A stretch of 47,202 nt of DNA from a virus. The translations under genes and the position numbers were made by a program. Below, one piece after another: positions 13,892-21,098 of the stretch. Numbering within the stretch: the first letter of the stretch is position 1; each line of letters opens with the position of its first letter. Location of the stretch: positions 1 through 47,202 of IMG/VR virus record IMGVR_UViG_3300027714_000028, one strand, 5' to 3'. The notes under the pieces were generated by a model. The model was not told the DNA's origin, ran no database searches, and saw nothing but the letters and a program-made list of their open reading frames with translations.

Positions 13892-14731
13892 TTAAAATTC
13901 TCCTATAGATTCTGTAAGTGTTTTTAGTCTCTGTTTTATAAAGTAATTTAGTATTTTGCTGCGACTGTTTTCCGGTGCCTCTTTATATATATCTAGTATT
14001 TCTGTTCGTAATTCATCTGGAATACATCCTAGATCAATTAGAGTTTTATTCCTCTGGAAGTTCCTCTTAACTTCATCATTTGGAAAATTACCATCTATCA
14101 TTGCAGCTATCTTCTTCTTACTTAGGGGTTTCTGTCGAATACCATCTACAAAAGAATTATCTGGTGAAAGAACATTAGGCACACCATCACTAGTATCACC
14201 TTTTAGAACGTGTTCTTTTAGATAGTCATCTGGATTAAAACCGTTAATCATTTTCTTAGTAATAGGACTGTATTGTTTTACATTTGGATATTTCTGTAAT
14301 TGGATAAAATCTTTATCACCAGAAAGTATCATAACCTCATCAGAAGATTCTGAACAAAGAGTGGCAATAATATCATCAGCTTCAGCACCATAAACTTCTA
14401 AGAACTTGTATGGCATATTATTCTTAATTTCTTCTTTTATCTTATTCAAACATTCGAAGATATTATCCCAATTTTTTTTATCTTTATCTCTACCTTTTTT
14501 ACGACTATGTTTATACTCTGGGAAATAATCACGCCTCCAATAATGTCTTGAATCATAGCACAAGACAATCTCTCCAAACTCAGATACAAATCTTGAGCGA
14601 TACATTCGTAGTGAATTAAGAATCATGTGTCTTACAATGTTCTCATCAATCTGATCCTCTTTCTGCATATGTAAATGCATCATAATGCTTGCAAGAGAAA
14701 TTTGGTTCATATCAACTAATATCATCATCAT
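13892..14731 (-). CDS. rnh: T4 RNase H-like 5'-3' nuclease (FEN family)
   Basis: Removes RNA primers and 5' flaps from lagging-strand DNA. The 279-residue protein has the acidic metal motifs in order: LVDMNQ, LCYDSRHYWRRDYFPEYK, GAEADDIIATL, SGDKDFIQLQKY, GDTSDGVPN. Paired ATGs at the start leave a few residues of uncertainty. The start overlaps the upstream gene by 20 bases. Confidence 0.92.
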   Translation of the reverse strand: MMMILVDMNQISLASIMMHLHMQKEDQIDENIVRHMILNSLRMYRSRFVSEFGEIVLCYDSRHYWRRDYFPEYKHSRKKGRDKDKKNWDNIFECLNKIKEEIKNNMPYKFLEVYGAEADDIIATLCSESSDEVMILSGDKDFIQLQKYPNVKQYSPITKKMINGFNPDDYLKEHVLKGDTSDGVPNVLSPDNSFVDGIRQKPLSKKKIAAMIDGNFPNDEVKRNFQRNKTLIDLGCIPDELRTEILDIYKEAPENSRSKILNYFIKQRLKTLTESIGEF

Positions 14732-15122
14732 CTTCCATTAGGGCCTTGCCTCTTTGTTTTTCAATCATACTAATAATAACAGTATCATTTAATTTGCAAT
14801 TGATAGAATTATCTGGATCAGTTGATATATCAGTAGTCATATCCATTAATATTTGCAAAGGGTGTGATATATCATTTGTTTTGAATATTGATGCTTTTAT
14901 TGTTTCTGTTATGAAAGTGATATTTTTAATAAAAGATTTTTCACCAGTATCTATTCCATTCTCAACTAATATTGATAAAATAGACATTAAACAGATATGA
15001 GAAATTTCATCACAATAAGCAAGTTGTTCAGCCTTTACAATTTGGTCTTCCGTAGGAGTATTTATTGTTCTTCTCCAAGGGCCCTTAATAATTTTTGCTG
15101 ATGATTTTTTTTCTTTAGTCAT
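14712..15122 (-). CDS. Hypothetical protein, 136 aa
   Basis: Basic N-terminus (about 20 residues), a helical middle with two cysteines (AYCDEISHIC), and an acidic end (EDDDD). It overlaps rnh downstream and the DNA-binding-like gene upstream by a few bases, so it is in one operon. No family recognised. Confidence 0.55.
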   Translation of the reverse strand: MTKEKKSSAKIIKGPWRRTINTPTEDQIVKAEQLAYCDEISHICLMSILSILVENGIDTGEKSFIKNITFITETIKASIFKTNDISHPLQILMDMTTDISTDPDNSINCKLNDTVIISMIEKQRGKALMEDDDDIS

Positions 15123-15652
15123 TCTTCCATACCACTTTCCCAGACCATACCCAAATCTGGATAGAATGTTCCAACATCACGTTTAGGTTTCCCTATGTTT
15201 GGGCCAAACCAATGATATGATAATGCGTAGCAATGATTACGAATTTTTCTCTCTTGGTATTCACCATAAAAAATAGATACCCAATCACCATGCTTGAGAT
15301 AACTTTGCATCTCTCTTATATAACCTTCATGCATTGCAAGTCTTGCAATTGATCCCTTAATGTTTTGTTTCACTTGAGCTCGTTCAGTAGTTGCAAGTTC
15401 TTTCTGTGTTTTAATCCACTTCTTAATCTTATCAGGATGTAGTGGGTGAACATCTAGTAATTCACGTAAAGATTTATGAAAACTACCTTTACCATAATCT
15501 GGATTTTTTGCAGCTCTTACTTCTCTTGCCTTTGCAAGACGTTCTGATGAAGCAACTTTCTGTTCATCAGTCATAGGTTTACGTTTCTTCCTAGTCTTAG
15601 GAGCAATCCACTTACTATTTTCTGTAAGTGAAGTGATTTTCTTTTTGGCCAT
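15119..15652 (-). CDS. Basic hypothetical protein, 177 aa
   Basis: Very Lys/Arg-rich first 60 residues followed by a helical middle and an aromatic C-terminus (HWFGPNIGKPKRDVGTFYPD). I recall similar proteins in marine T4-like phages but know no function. The ATG at 15652 has an AGAGG ribosome site. An in-frame ATG at 15676 sits seven bases after the -10 box and could be used in a leaderless form. Confidence 0.6.
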   Translation of the reverse strand: MAKKKITSLTENSKWIAPKTRKKRKPMTDEQKVASSERLAKAREVRAAKNPDYGKGSFHKSLRELLDVHPLHPDKIKKWIKTQKELATTERAQVKQNIKGSIARLAMHEGYIREMQSYLKHGDWVSIFYGEYQERKIRNHCYALSYHWFGPNIGKPKRDVGTFYPDLGMVWESGMEE

Positions 15653-15683
15653 TGTAACCTCTTTTTTAACTTTCATTATAATA

Positions 15684-15712
15684 ACTATATCACACTAATT
15701 AGTTGTTGTCAA
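15684..15712 (-). promoter_or_regulatory. Sigma70-type promoter
   Basis: TTGACA (15707-15712), 17-base spacer, TATAGT (15684-15689), heading the 15.6-13.4 kb operon. Confidence 0.75.
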
Positions 15713-15718
15713 GGTAAA

Positions 15719-16249
15719 TTAAATATAATTAATATTAATATTTACGCGGCGGCTGTCATTAGTACATGAAGTACTATGATGGGGTTTACTTGGATCAAAA
15801 AACAATATTCTATTTGCACGACTTTCAATCTCTGTACCGTCTTCTAACACAGTAAATCCATCATTATCATTTATATAAAATACTGCTCCCTTATGTTCAA
15901 AGTTAGTATCAACATGATCTTTATGATGGATTATTTCTTCTCTTTTAATATAAAGATTTGCTTTTGCTCTTATCAAAGTTTCAAAGTTAGGAAGATTTTC
16001 CAGAAGTGGTTCGATAGACCTATAAAAAGGACTTTTTTCTGGTGGGATTGGATTGCCATTAAAATCAATTTTTGCCTTTTCAACTAAACCCATATAAAAT
16101 AGATGCATAAAATAGATATCATTCTCAGTACCATCTTTATCAGCAATATTGTAACTATAATGCCAATTAAATTCTGGGCCTAAAATTATTCTTTCTAATT
16201 TTGCAAATTCTTTTATTGATAAAAAATCATCTTCAACTTCAAAATCCAT
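15719..16249 (-). CDS. 2-oxoglutarate/Fe(II) oxygenase-like protein
   Basis: A 176-residue protein with the facial triad expected for this fold: HxD at His112/Asp114 (KDHVDTNF), a distal His at 157 or 158 (SKPHHSTS) and Arg167/168 for 2-oxoglutarate. Such oxygenases are common in marine T4-like phages; the substrate (nucleobase, protein or small molecule) is unknown. The ATG at 16249 is chosen because it overlaps the stop of the upstream membrane gene; the frame is open further upstream but that part is in the membrane gene. Confidence 0.8.
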   Translation of the reverse strand: MDFEVEDDFLSIKEFAKLERIILGPEFNWHYSYNIADKDGTENDIYFMHLFYMGLVEKAKIDFNGNPIPPEKSPFYRSIEPLLENLPNFETLIRAKANLYIKREEIIHHKDHVDTNFEHKGAVFYINDNDGFTVLEDGTEIESRANRILFFDPSKPHHSTSCTNDSRRVNININYI

Positions 16250-16250
16250 A

Positions 16251-16520
16251 TCAAATACCTTTAAAATACATAACAAATCCGTTAACAAATATTGCACATG
16301 CAATCGCATTAATAACAATCAATGCACGATCATTCCACATAATACCAACCCATAACCATCCTAAACAACCTAAGAACTGTAACATCATATTGTATGGATA
16401 TAACTGATTAGTTGTTGCTATCATTCCAAATATCAAAACTATAGATGATGCCCACTTAATATACCATACTGTTTTATGATGTTCTTTTAGGGGAGTACTT
16501 TTTTTTGTATCATGAGACAA
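16251..16520 (-). CDS. Small membrane protein, 89 aa
   Basis: Three hydrophobic segments at about residues 18-37, 43-62 and 65-86 after a polar N-terminus. It lies between bS21 and the oxygenase with almost no spacing. I recall similar small membrane proteins in marine phages; function unknown. Confidence 0.65.
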   Translation of the reverse strand: MSHDTKKSTPLKEHHKTVWYIKWASSIVLIFGMIATTNQLYPYNMMLQFLGCLGWLWVGIMWNDRALIVINAIACAIFVNGFVMYFKGI

Positions 16521-16522
16521 TG

Positions 16523-16726
16523 TTAATATCCAAAATCTTCAAATCTTTTTTGTAGTGTCTTTTTTTCTCTACGAATTGAAGCAGCTCTTGATCTTCTACC
16601 TTTTTCACCTTTAGTCATGAAAAATTCGCGTTCTCGTAGTTCGTTAAAGACACCCTCTTGTTGAAGTTTCTTTTTTAAAATTCTCATTGCCTTATCGATA
16701 TTATTGTTTCTAACTTCTACTCTCAT
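16523..16726 (-). CDS. rpsU: Ribosomal protein bS21 homologue
   Basis: A 67-residue protein with the bS21 pattern: MRVEVRNNNIDKAMRILKKK, then EGVFNELREREFF and a basic end with SRAASIRREKK. bS21 sits near the mRNA exit/anti-Shine-Dalgarno region of the 30S subunit, so a phage copy may replace the host protein and bias initiation. Phage bS21 genes have been described, including in SAR11 phages. The ATG directly follows the stop of the 25-aa peptide frame. Confidence 0.93.
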   Translation of the reverse strand: MRVEVRNNNIDKAMRILKKKLQQEGVFNELREREFFMTKGEKGRRSRAASIRREKKTLQKRFEDFGY

Positions 16727-16804
16727 TTAAAATATCAACCCAACTAAACCAACTGCTGAGTTTACAGTTAAAACTCCAACAAAAATTACTAAACTTAAAA
16801 TCAT
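16727..16804 (-). CDS. Possible 25-aa membrane peptide
   Basis: A frame linked by ATGA to the upstream gene and by TAA-ATG to rpsU encodes one hydrophobic helix (MILSLVIFVGVLTVNSAVGL plus five more residues). The perfect junctions on both sides favour a real coupled mini-gene, or a leader that couples rpsU translation. Confidence 0.5.
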   Translation of the reverse strand: MILSLVIFVGVLTVNSAVGLVGLIF

Positions 16805-17157
16805 CTTCCAATATCCTTTATACTATTTTTACTGATTACTTGATATGCACCCTTATTATAAGCTGGTGCAATTGTGAAATTGTGATCCATCACTTTTTTC
16901 TTTGGTGCTACTCCTACTGGAATAACATTAGAAAGTGGTGGTAGATCGGGTTGGTGGAGGCAAACGGGATTGAACCGCTGACCTTCTGGTTGCAAACCAG
17001 ATGCTCTCCCAACTGAGCTATGCCCCCCTATACCCATCTTCTTTAAAAACTTTTCGTGTTTGATCTCTGCCTCTAAAACAGACTTAGATTTCTTAAATTT
17101 CTTGCGTTTACGAGTACTAGTTGTACTAAAATAAACTGGTAATAGATGCATTGTCAT
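16801..17157 (-). CDS. Phage protein gene containing an in-frame tRNA-Ala
   Basis: Residues 1-43 (MTMHLLPVYFSTTSTRKRKK and a Lys-rich run) and the last 47 residues (from LPPLSNVIPVG to KDIGR, including APAYNKGAYQVISK) look like the two halves of a small basic protein I recall from marine T4-like phages. Between them about 26 residues (GGHSSVGRASGLQPEGQR and on) are simply the translation of the tRNA gene. The frame is open throughout, with no stop in the tRNA. Either the full message is translated, or RNase P/3' processing of the tRNA cuts it. The start codon follows a -10 box by six bases, so the message looks leaderless. Confidence 0.6.
   Translation of the reverse strand: MTMHLLPVYFSTTSTRKRKKFKKSKSVLEAEIKHEKFLKKMGIGGHSSVGRASGLQPEGQRFNPVCLHQPDLPPLSNVIPVGVAPKKKVMDHNFTIAPAYNKGAYQVISKNSIKDIGR
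16952..17027 (-). tRNA. tRNA-Ala (UGC), nested in a coding gene
   Basis: Complete cloverleaf: acceptor GGGGGCA/TGCCTCC, D arm GCTC/GAGC, anticodon stem TCTGG/CCAGA around TTTGCAA (anticodon UGC), T arm GCGGTTCAATCCCGT region, discriminator A and encoded CCA (16952-16954). It is on the same strand as the surrounding gene. Confidence 0.95.
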
Positions 17158-17163
17158 ATTATA

Positions 17164-17192
17164 AATATACTACAGTGAAGAAGATTTGTCAA
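17164..17192 (-). promoter_or_regulatory. Promoter giving a leaderless transcript
   Basis: TTGACA (17187-17192), 17-base spacer, TATATT (17164-17169); the next gene's ATG starts six bases later at 17157. It serves the tRNA-Ala gene, rpsU and the following operon. Confidence 0.7.
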
Positions 17193-17200
17193 GGACTATT

Positions 17201-17752
17201 TTAATAAATATTTTTCATAACCCAAATGTTATTCTCTAAACAAGCAGTACCTCTCAATTTAGTAAGTTTTTGTCCAACTGTAACATTAGATATAAATTCT
17301 CTACAGTTACCTTTTGTTGTAACAGGGCCTTGTGTTACAGTAAACCCTTTTTGTGGATTTGCCCAAGTAGACATTTGACCATTACTATTACTACTTAGGG
17401 ATTGTCTCAACAACATTGTAGCGTGTATTTGATCTACCTTATCAAAGGTATCTCCAACGGTATAACCAAGAGCCATTCCACCTACAGATAATGCAGCAGC
17501 AGTTATAGGACTATAACTTGATCCTATCATTGCACCAACTCCCGCTCCAGCAATAGCACCAATCTTTGCTTTATTGAAACCATTACTTTTGGGAGCCCAA
17601 ACTCCCTTGCCTGGAATGTAATAATCTTTAGACGTACATCCTGTTATTTTAGAACACCCTAAAGAGGGGTTTAGACCAGAGGGCATTAGCCCCCCACCTA
17701 AACACCCACTCAGAGAGAAAACCAAGGTAATACTAAGTAGAAGGTTTTTCAA
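17201..17752 (-). CDS. Lipoprotein with glycine zipper, 17-kDa-antigen type
   Basis: Signal peptide with lipobox LSGC (Cys17). Residues about 60-98 form a glycine-zipper helix pair (AKIGAIAGAGVGAMIG and VGGMALGYTVGD) as in the 17-kDa surface antigen family. The C-terminal part (GNCREFISNVTVGQK then RGTACLENNIWVMKN) matches the disulfide-bearing end of that family. Probably sits in the outer membrane or periplasm. It overlaps the LPP20-like gene by 20 bases. Confidence 0.75.
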   Translation of the reverse strand: MKNLLLSITLVFSLSGCLGGGLMPSGLNPSLGCSKITGCTSKDYYIPGKGVWAPKSNGFNKAKIGAIAGAGVGAMIGSSYSPITAAALSVGGMALGYTVGDTFDKVDQIHATMLLRQSLSSNSNGQMSTWANPQKGFTVTQGPVTTKGNCREFISNVTVGQKLTKLRGTACLENNIWVMKNIY

Positions 17753-18413
17753 CTGTCACTGTCCGATTCTTTTTGATTACGTTTTCAAGATTCATAATAG
17801 ATTCACCTTCATCCTTCTTTTCAGAAGAATTGACTTCTGCATCAAGTTCTTTCCACGCTTCTGTGGAACGTAAACGACCATATACTAGACGATCTTTACG
17901 CAATCGATTGAAGATAATCTTAGATGCTTCTTTATCAGAATACTCTAAAAGTACAAATGCACGATACTGAGTACCAGCGGCAGAAACATCTACCTCAACA
18001 GGACTATAACCAGCAACATCGACATTAGCGATTACATTCTTTGCAACCTTTTCGATCTCACTCATAACACGGGTATCTACATCAGACTGACCAAACTTAG
18101 CCATCCATGATTTAGTCATCGCTTTCAACTTACCGTTGATACGATCTGCAAGAACAACCTTACCATTCAATGTAGCAATGTCAACTGCAAGTTGTAAGTC
18201 TGGTGCAGTTGCAGAACCGACTGTAAAGATAGAACCTTTCTTCTCAGGCATCTTCTTATACCAAGACGGGATAAGCGAAACAGCACGTTCAACCTTTGCA
18301 GTTTTGTATACAACTTCTGGTGTTTGTACCATAGGAACAGGGTTTGTAGCACCACATGCACCAAGGGTTAGTGCAACCACAGATACGGTTGCGAGTAGTT
18401 TAGCGTTCATCAT
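17733..18413 (-). CDS. LPP20-like lipoprotein
   Basis: Lipobox LGAC (Cys20) after a hydrophobic signal. The mature region starts IPSWYKKMPEKKG and has FTVGSATAPDLQLAVDIATL, the pattern of LPP20/FlgP-type lipoproteins found on bacterial outer membranes. The tail is charged. Codon use is more GC-rich (GTT/ACC/GCA mix) than neighbours, which would fit acquisition from a bacterium. Role in infection unknown. Confidence 0.7.
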   Translation of the reverse strand: MMNAKLLATVSVVALTLGACGATNPVPMVQTPEVVYKTAKVERAVSLIPSWYKKMPEKKGSIFTVGSATAPDLQLAVDIATLNGKVVLADRINGKLKAMTKSWMAKFGQSDVDTRVMSEIEKVAKNVIANVDVAGYSPVEVDVSAAGTQYRAFVLLEYSDKEASKIIFNRLRKDRLVYGRLRSTEAWKELDAEVNSSEKKDEGESIMNLENVIKKNRTVTVEKPST

Positions 18414-18983
18414 TTAACATGCTCCTCTAATAATTTCGTTTGCACTGCAACCACTACCACGATAACCACGCTTTCTACGAACAAGATTAGATACCTTGCT
18501 GTTTGGATTATCAAAATCACTAGTGAATTGACCGATTCCTTTTTCATTGAAGACAAAATTCTTTTCCATAGACTTCAAACGATCAAATTCTCCGGCACGT
18601 TTTGCAGTTTCATTGTAACGGTTGAGAGTTGAAGTTCCACCAAAATTAGGATACGTATTAGTTTCATACATACGTCTTGCCCCTTCTAAAAATGAAGATT
18701 TAGATGAAGGCTTCCTAGTCCTACCTTTTGTCATATTAATAAGATCATCAGTAGAAATATTGGATTTAAATGTAAATCCTGTACCAATTGCAAACTGAGC
18801 TTTAGACATATCACCACAATTTATCCTTGGTGGATTACTAAGTTCAATACTTCCCGTCCTTACATCATTAGAACACAAAATCGTGATTGAATCTGCATTT
18901 TCTAATGTTTTTGGAGAAACCTCACCAGCAATTACTGTAGTACTCATTAGGCCAAGTACAAAAGCCGTTGTAATTATTTTCAT
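18414..18983 (-). CDS. Exported hypothetical protein, 189 aa
   Basis: Signal peptide of about 19 residues ending VIAG. The mature part has paired cysteines (ILCSNDV, RINCGDM, and GSGCSANEIIRGAC at the end), compatible with periplasmic disulfides. No family recognised. Its stop is adjacent to the start of the LPP20-like gene. Confidence 0.6.
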   Translation of the reverse strand: MKIITTAFVLGLMSTTVIAGEVSPKTLENADSITILCSNDVRTGSIELSNPPRINCGDMSKAQFAIGTGFTFKSNISTDDLINMTKGRTRKPSSKSSFLEGARRMYETNTYPNFGGTSTLNRYNETAKRAGEFDRLKSMEKNFVFNEKGIGQFTSDFDNPNSKVSNLVRRKRGYRGSGCSANEIIRGAC

Positions 18984-18989
18984 AATAAT

Positions 18990-19130
18990 CTACTTTACTT
19001 CCATAAGAGTCTGAACTGTTGCATCACGAATACCTGACTCTATAAAGGCGTTCTTGACGATTGGAATAACATCTGGATAAAATGCTGTAAGCATAACACC
19101 CAATACAAATCCTATAAAAAATTTAATCAA
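18990..19130 (-). CDS. Small membrane-anchored protein with TTG start, 46 aa
   Basis: A TTG at 19130 is preceded by an excellent AAGGAG ribosome site at seven bases. The product starts MIKFFIGFVLGVMLTAFYPD, one transmembrane helix, then an amphipathic tail (SGIRDATVQTLMEVK). I recall similar short proteins in many marine phages. The ATG-less start explains why simple ATG searches miss it. Confidence 0.7.
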   Translation of the reverse strand: MIKFFIGFVLGVMLTAFYPDVIPIVKNAFIESGIRDATVQTLMEVK

Positions 19131-19131
19131 C

Positions 19132-19314
19132 TTATTTCTCCTTATTAGGATCATTTGCAACTTTTATTGCTACTGAAGTCTCAGAAGGTTTTACAAAATC
19201 AGATATTGCTTTACGAGTATCATAGATATCTGATTTAGCTCCTTCTAATGTACTTCCACAACCAGATAAGGCCATCATCATTATCGATAAATAACTAATT
19301 ACTAAAATTTTCAT
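19132..19314 (-). CDS. Small lipoprotein, 60 aa
   Basis: From the ATG at 19314: signal MKILVISYLSIMMMALSGCG with lipobox Cys19 and a short charged helix, entericidin-like in layout. A frame eight residues longer exists but starts with non-signal charged residues. The stop is one base from the TTG of the next gene. Confidence 0.65.
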   Translation of the reverse strand: MKILVISYLSIMMMALSGCGSTLEGAKSDIYDTRKAISDFVKPSETSVAIKVANDPNKEK

Positions 19315-19324
19315 TCTTATATTC

Positions 19325-19789
19325 TCACTTTTTCTCATTACAACTTAATATTCTAACTTTCTGTTTTCCAAAATCTGACACTTCTGCATCAATAAATACT
19401 ACTGTACACGATTTCTTAGGACTTGTCAAGTCACATTTCAAGTTTTTTTCACTTTTTAATGTTTCGGGTATAATAGTTCTCATAACTTTGATTTTTGCAC
19501 GATTTTCTGCTAGACTACAAGCGTCTAGTTCAGACATATCGGGCCCAAAGATATAACTTCCTGTAGATGGATACCACTTACTCTTTATAAGAGCTTCTAT
19601 GTTCATTGAACATTTACGAGTATCTTCTACATATTTTTTTACGTCTTTTTTGATTACACGTATAGACTCTATACTACCTTCATAGATAATATTGTCCTTA
19701 GATTTGTAATCACAAGGAGTTTCTGTCGCAAGGGCAGTAGTAGTCAGTAATGTACAGACTAATGTAATTAATTTATTTGGAGATTGCAT
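19325..19789 (-). CDS. Exported hypothetical protein, 154 aa
   Basis: Signal peptide of about 21 residues ending ALA. The central segment SELDACSLAENRAKIKVMRT resembles the helix that follows the signal in LPP20/FlgT-type proteins, so it may be distantly related to the LPP20-like gene nearby. Several cysteines suggest periplasmic disulfides. Confidence 0.6.
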   Translation of the reverse strand: MQSPNKLITLVCTLLTTTALATETPCDYKSKDNIIYEGSIESIRVIKKDVKKYVEDTRKCSMNIEALIKSKWYPSTGSYIFGPDMSELDACSLAENRAKIKVMRTIIPETLKSEKNLKCDLTSPKKSCTVVFIDAEVSDFGKQKVRILSCNEKK

Positions 19790-19810
19790 CTCTTATTTTA
19801 ACTTCTTTTT

Positions 19811-19862
19811 CATTATATACATAGTATAACATACCAATTAGAGTTTGTCAACAGTTAATTTA
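19811..19862. repeat. Direct repeat carrying a promoter (copy 1; copy 2 at 20193-20244)
   Basis: About 52 bases at 19811-19862 recur at 20193-20244 with two differences. The unit covers the -35 box, spacer, -10 box and start of the leader (CATTATATACATAGTATAAC and on). This is more than promoter convergence and points to duplication of a promoter cassette. Confidence 0.8.
19823..19851 (-). promoter_or_regulatory. Sigma70-type promoter, copy 1 of a duplicated cassette
   Basis: TTGACA (19846-19851), 17-base spacer, TATACT (19823-19828). The leader downstream could encode a nine-residue peptide (MYIMKKKLK) before the exported-protein ATG. Confidence 0.8.
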
Positions 19863-20174
19863 GGCAACTTCCTTCATAACTTCTTCACACAATTCTAGAA
19901 CTTCTTCCTTAGTAAACCTTGCAAAAGCACGCCGATAGTCCGCCACCCGCTCCCTACAGACACTCATCTTGATACCAATTGTATCATCTGGTGCTTTACC
20001 ATTGTCTTTCCCCCAAGCACCGGCAGTAGGAGTATCAATTACATGACCAAGATATTCCATCATGCGAAAGCTAACCTGCTTTTTGCATCCAGTGCTTTCA
20101 AAATATTTTGTCATTGACCACTTCGTATTACCTTTGTAAAGGCCGATATTTGATTTTTTCACCAGTTGATTCAT
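19860..20174 (-). CDS. Hypothetical protein, 104 aa
   Basis: From the ATG at 20174 (AAGGAA ribosome site) the product starts MNQLVKKSNIGLYKGNTKWS. An in-frame ATG at 20204 lies at the predicted transcript start and is less likely. The middle is Gly/Pro-rich; the end is helical (FTKEEVLELCEEVMKEV). No family recognised. Confidence 0.55.
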   Translation of the reverse strand: MNQLVKKSNIGLYKGNTKWSMTKYFESTGCKKQVSFRMMEYLGHVIDTPTAGAWGKDNGKAPDDTIGIKMSVCRERVADYRRAFARFTKEEVLELCEEVMKEVA

Positions 20175-20204
20175 CACAATTTCCTTATTTCTCATTATAT
20201 ACAT

Positions 20205-20233
20205 AGTATAACATACTAATTAGGGTTTGTCAA
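20205..20233 (-). promoter_or_regulatory. Sigma70-type promoter, copy 2 of a duplicated cassette
   Basis: TTGACA (20228-20233), 17-base spacer, TATACT (20205-20210). The -35 box is part of the last codons of the upstream gene. Confidence 0.8.
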
Positions 20234-20450
20234 CAGTTAATTTATTTTTAATTTTAGAAATAGGTATTAATGACTTTTCACCATCCTTATCTAATTCTGT
20301 CGCAAGAAATCCGTCTTCCTCAAGTCTATCTAGCATAGTCCCAACCATATCGGACAAAATCTCCATTTTAGTTAAATATCGTCCCCAAGCATAACAAGCA
20401 CCCATAGTTGCTAGAGCTAGTGCAGTATGTGTATAAACGTCTATTTCCAT
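20220..20450 (-). CDS. Small membrane-anchored protein, 76 aa
   Basis: From the ATG at 20450 (AAAGGA ribosome site): an N-terminal hydrophobic helix (HTALALATMGACYAWG) followed by a charged cytoplasmic or periplasmic tail. Function unknown. Its last codons contain the -35 box of the next promoter. Confidence 0.55.
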   Translation of the reverse strand: MEIDVYTHTALALATMGACYAWGRYLTKMEILSDMVGTMLDRLEEDGFLATELDKDGEKSLIPISKIKNKLTVDKP

Positions 20451-20480
20451 AATAATCCTTTGTTTTCTCATTGTATATAC

Positions 20481-20509
20481 ATTATAACAGACAAAAATAG
20501 GTTTGTCAA
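20481..20509 (-). promoter_or_regulatory. Sigma70-type promoter
   Basis: TTGACA (20504-20509), 17-base spacer, consensus TATAAT (20481-20486). The leader resembles those of the two repeated promoters. Confidence 0.8.
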
Positions 20510-20512
20510 GAA

Positions 20513-21088
20513 CTATTTTCGCATATTTGCTAAAGGATTCTTTAAAGCCTTAATAATCTGTTCATTTGTTTCTTTTTTCAAAGTCTTCATCTGATTAGTT
20601 AGAGAATCATCCAAACTGTCCATACGAGTGCTTAGTCTATCTCTAAGAGTATTATTTCTAGTATTTTCCTTATCAATCATAATACGAGTATCATCCTGTA
20701 TACCCTTGACTCGTCTTTCAATTGATTCTATCATTCTCTCACCACGAACAATCTCTCCCTTGAGATCGCGTTTAATCTCTCTAGCCTCATCTCTAGTTGC
20801 ATCTGCTGATTTTTGAATATTATCTTCTAACTTCTCAAATACAGATACCTCTGATGTAAGCGCTCTCATGTCTGCATTTAGAACATCAAGCCTCTTATCA
20901 AAACCAGATAGATCTGGCGCTGTGTATTTCTCTATTTTTGTTCTCATATTAATATAGTCTTTGTAGAATTCAAATCCTGCATATAATCCGCCGCCGAGGG
21001 TTGATAATGCTGTAATAATTATGAATATCTTTCCACCTCGAAACTTGACCCCAGCGAACTCAACTTCTGTTGTGCCGCCGTCTGACAT
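20513..21088 (-). CDS. Membrane-anchored coiled-coil protein, 191 aa
   Basis: One transmembrane helix (about residues 19-41: KIFIIITALSTLGGGLYAG) then a long coiled coil with many Arg/Asp/Glu. The short Gly-rich N-terminus stays in the cytoplasm. I recall similar anchors in marine phages, possibly virion or lysis related. It follows the 502-frame exported gene closely. Confidence 0.6.
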   Translation of the reverse strand: MSDGGTTEVEFAGVKFRGGKIFIIITALSTLGGGLYAGFEFYKDYINMRTKIEKYTAPDLSGFDKRLDVLNADMRALTSEVSVFEKLEDNIQKSADATRDEAREIKRDLKGEIVRGERMIESIERRVKGIQDDTRIMIDKENTRNNTLRDRLSTRMDSLDDSLTNQMKTLKKETNEQIIKALKNPLANMRK

Positions 21089-21098
21089 TTATTCTCTC

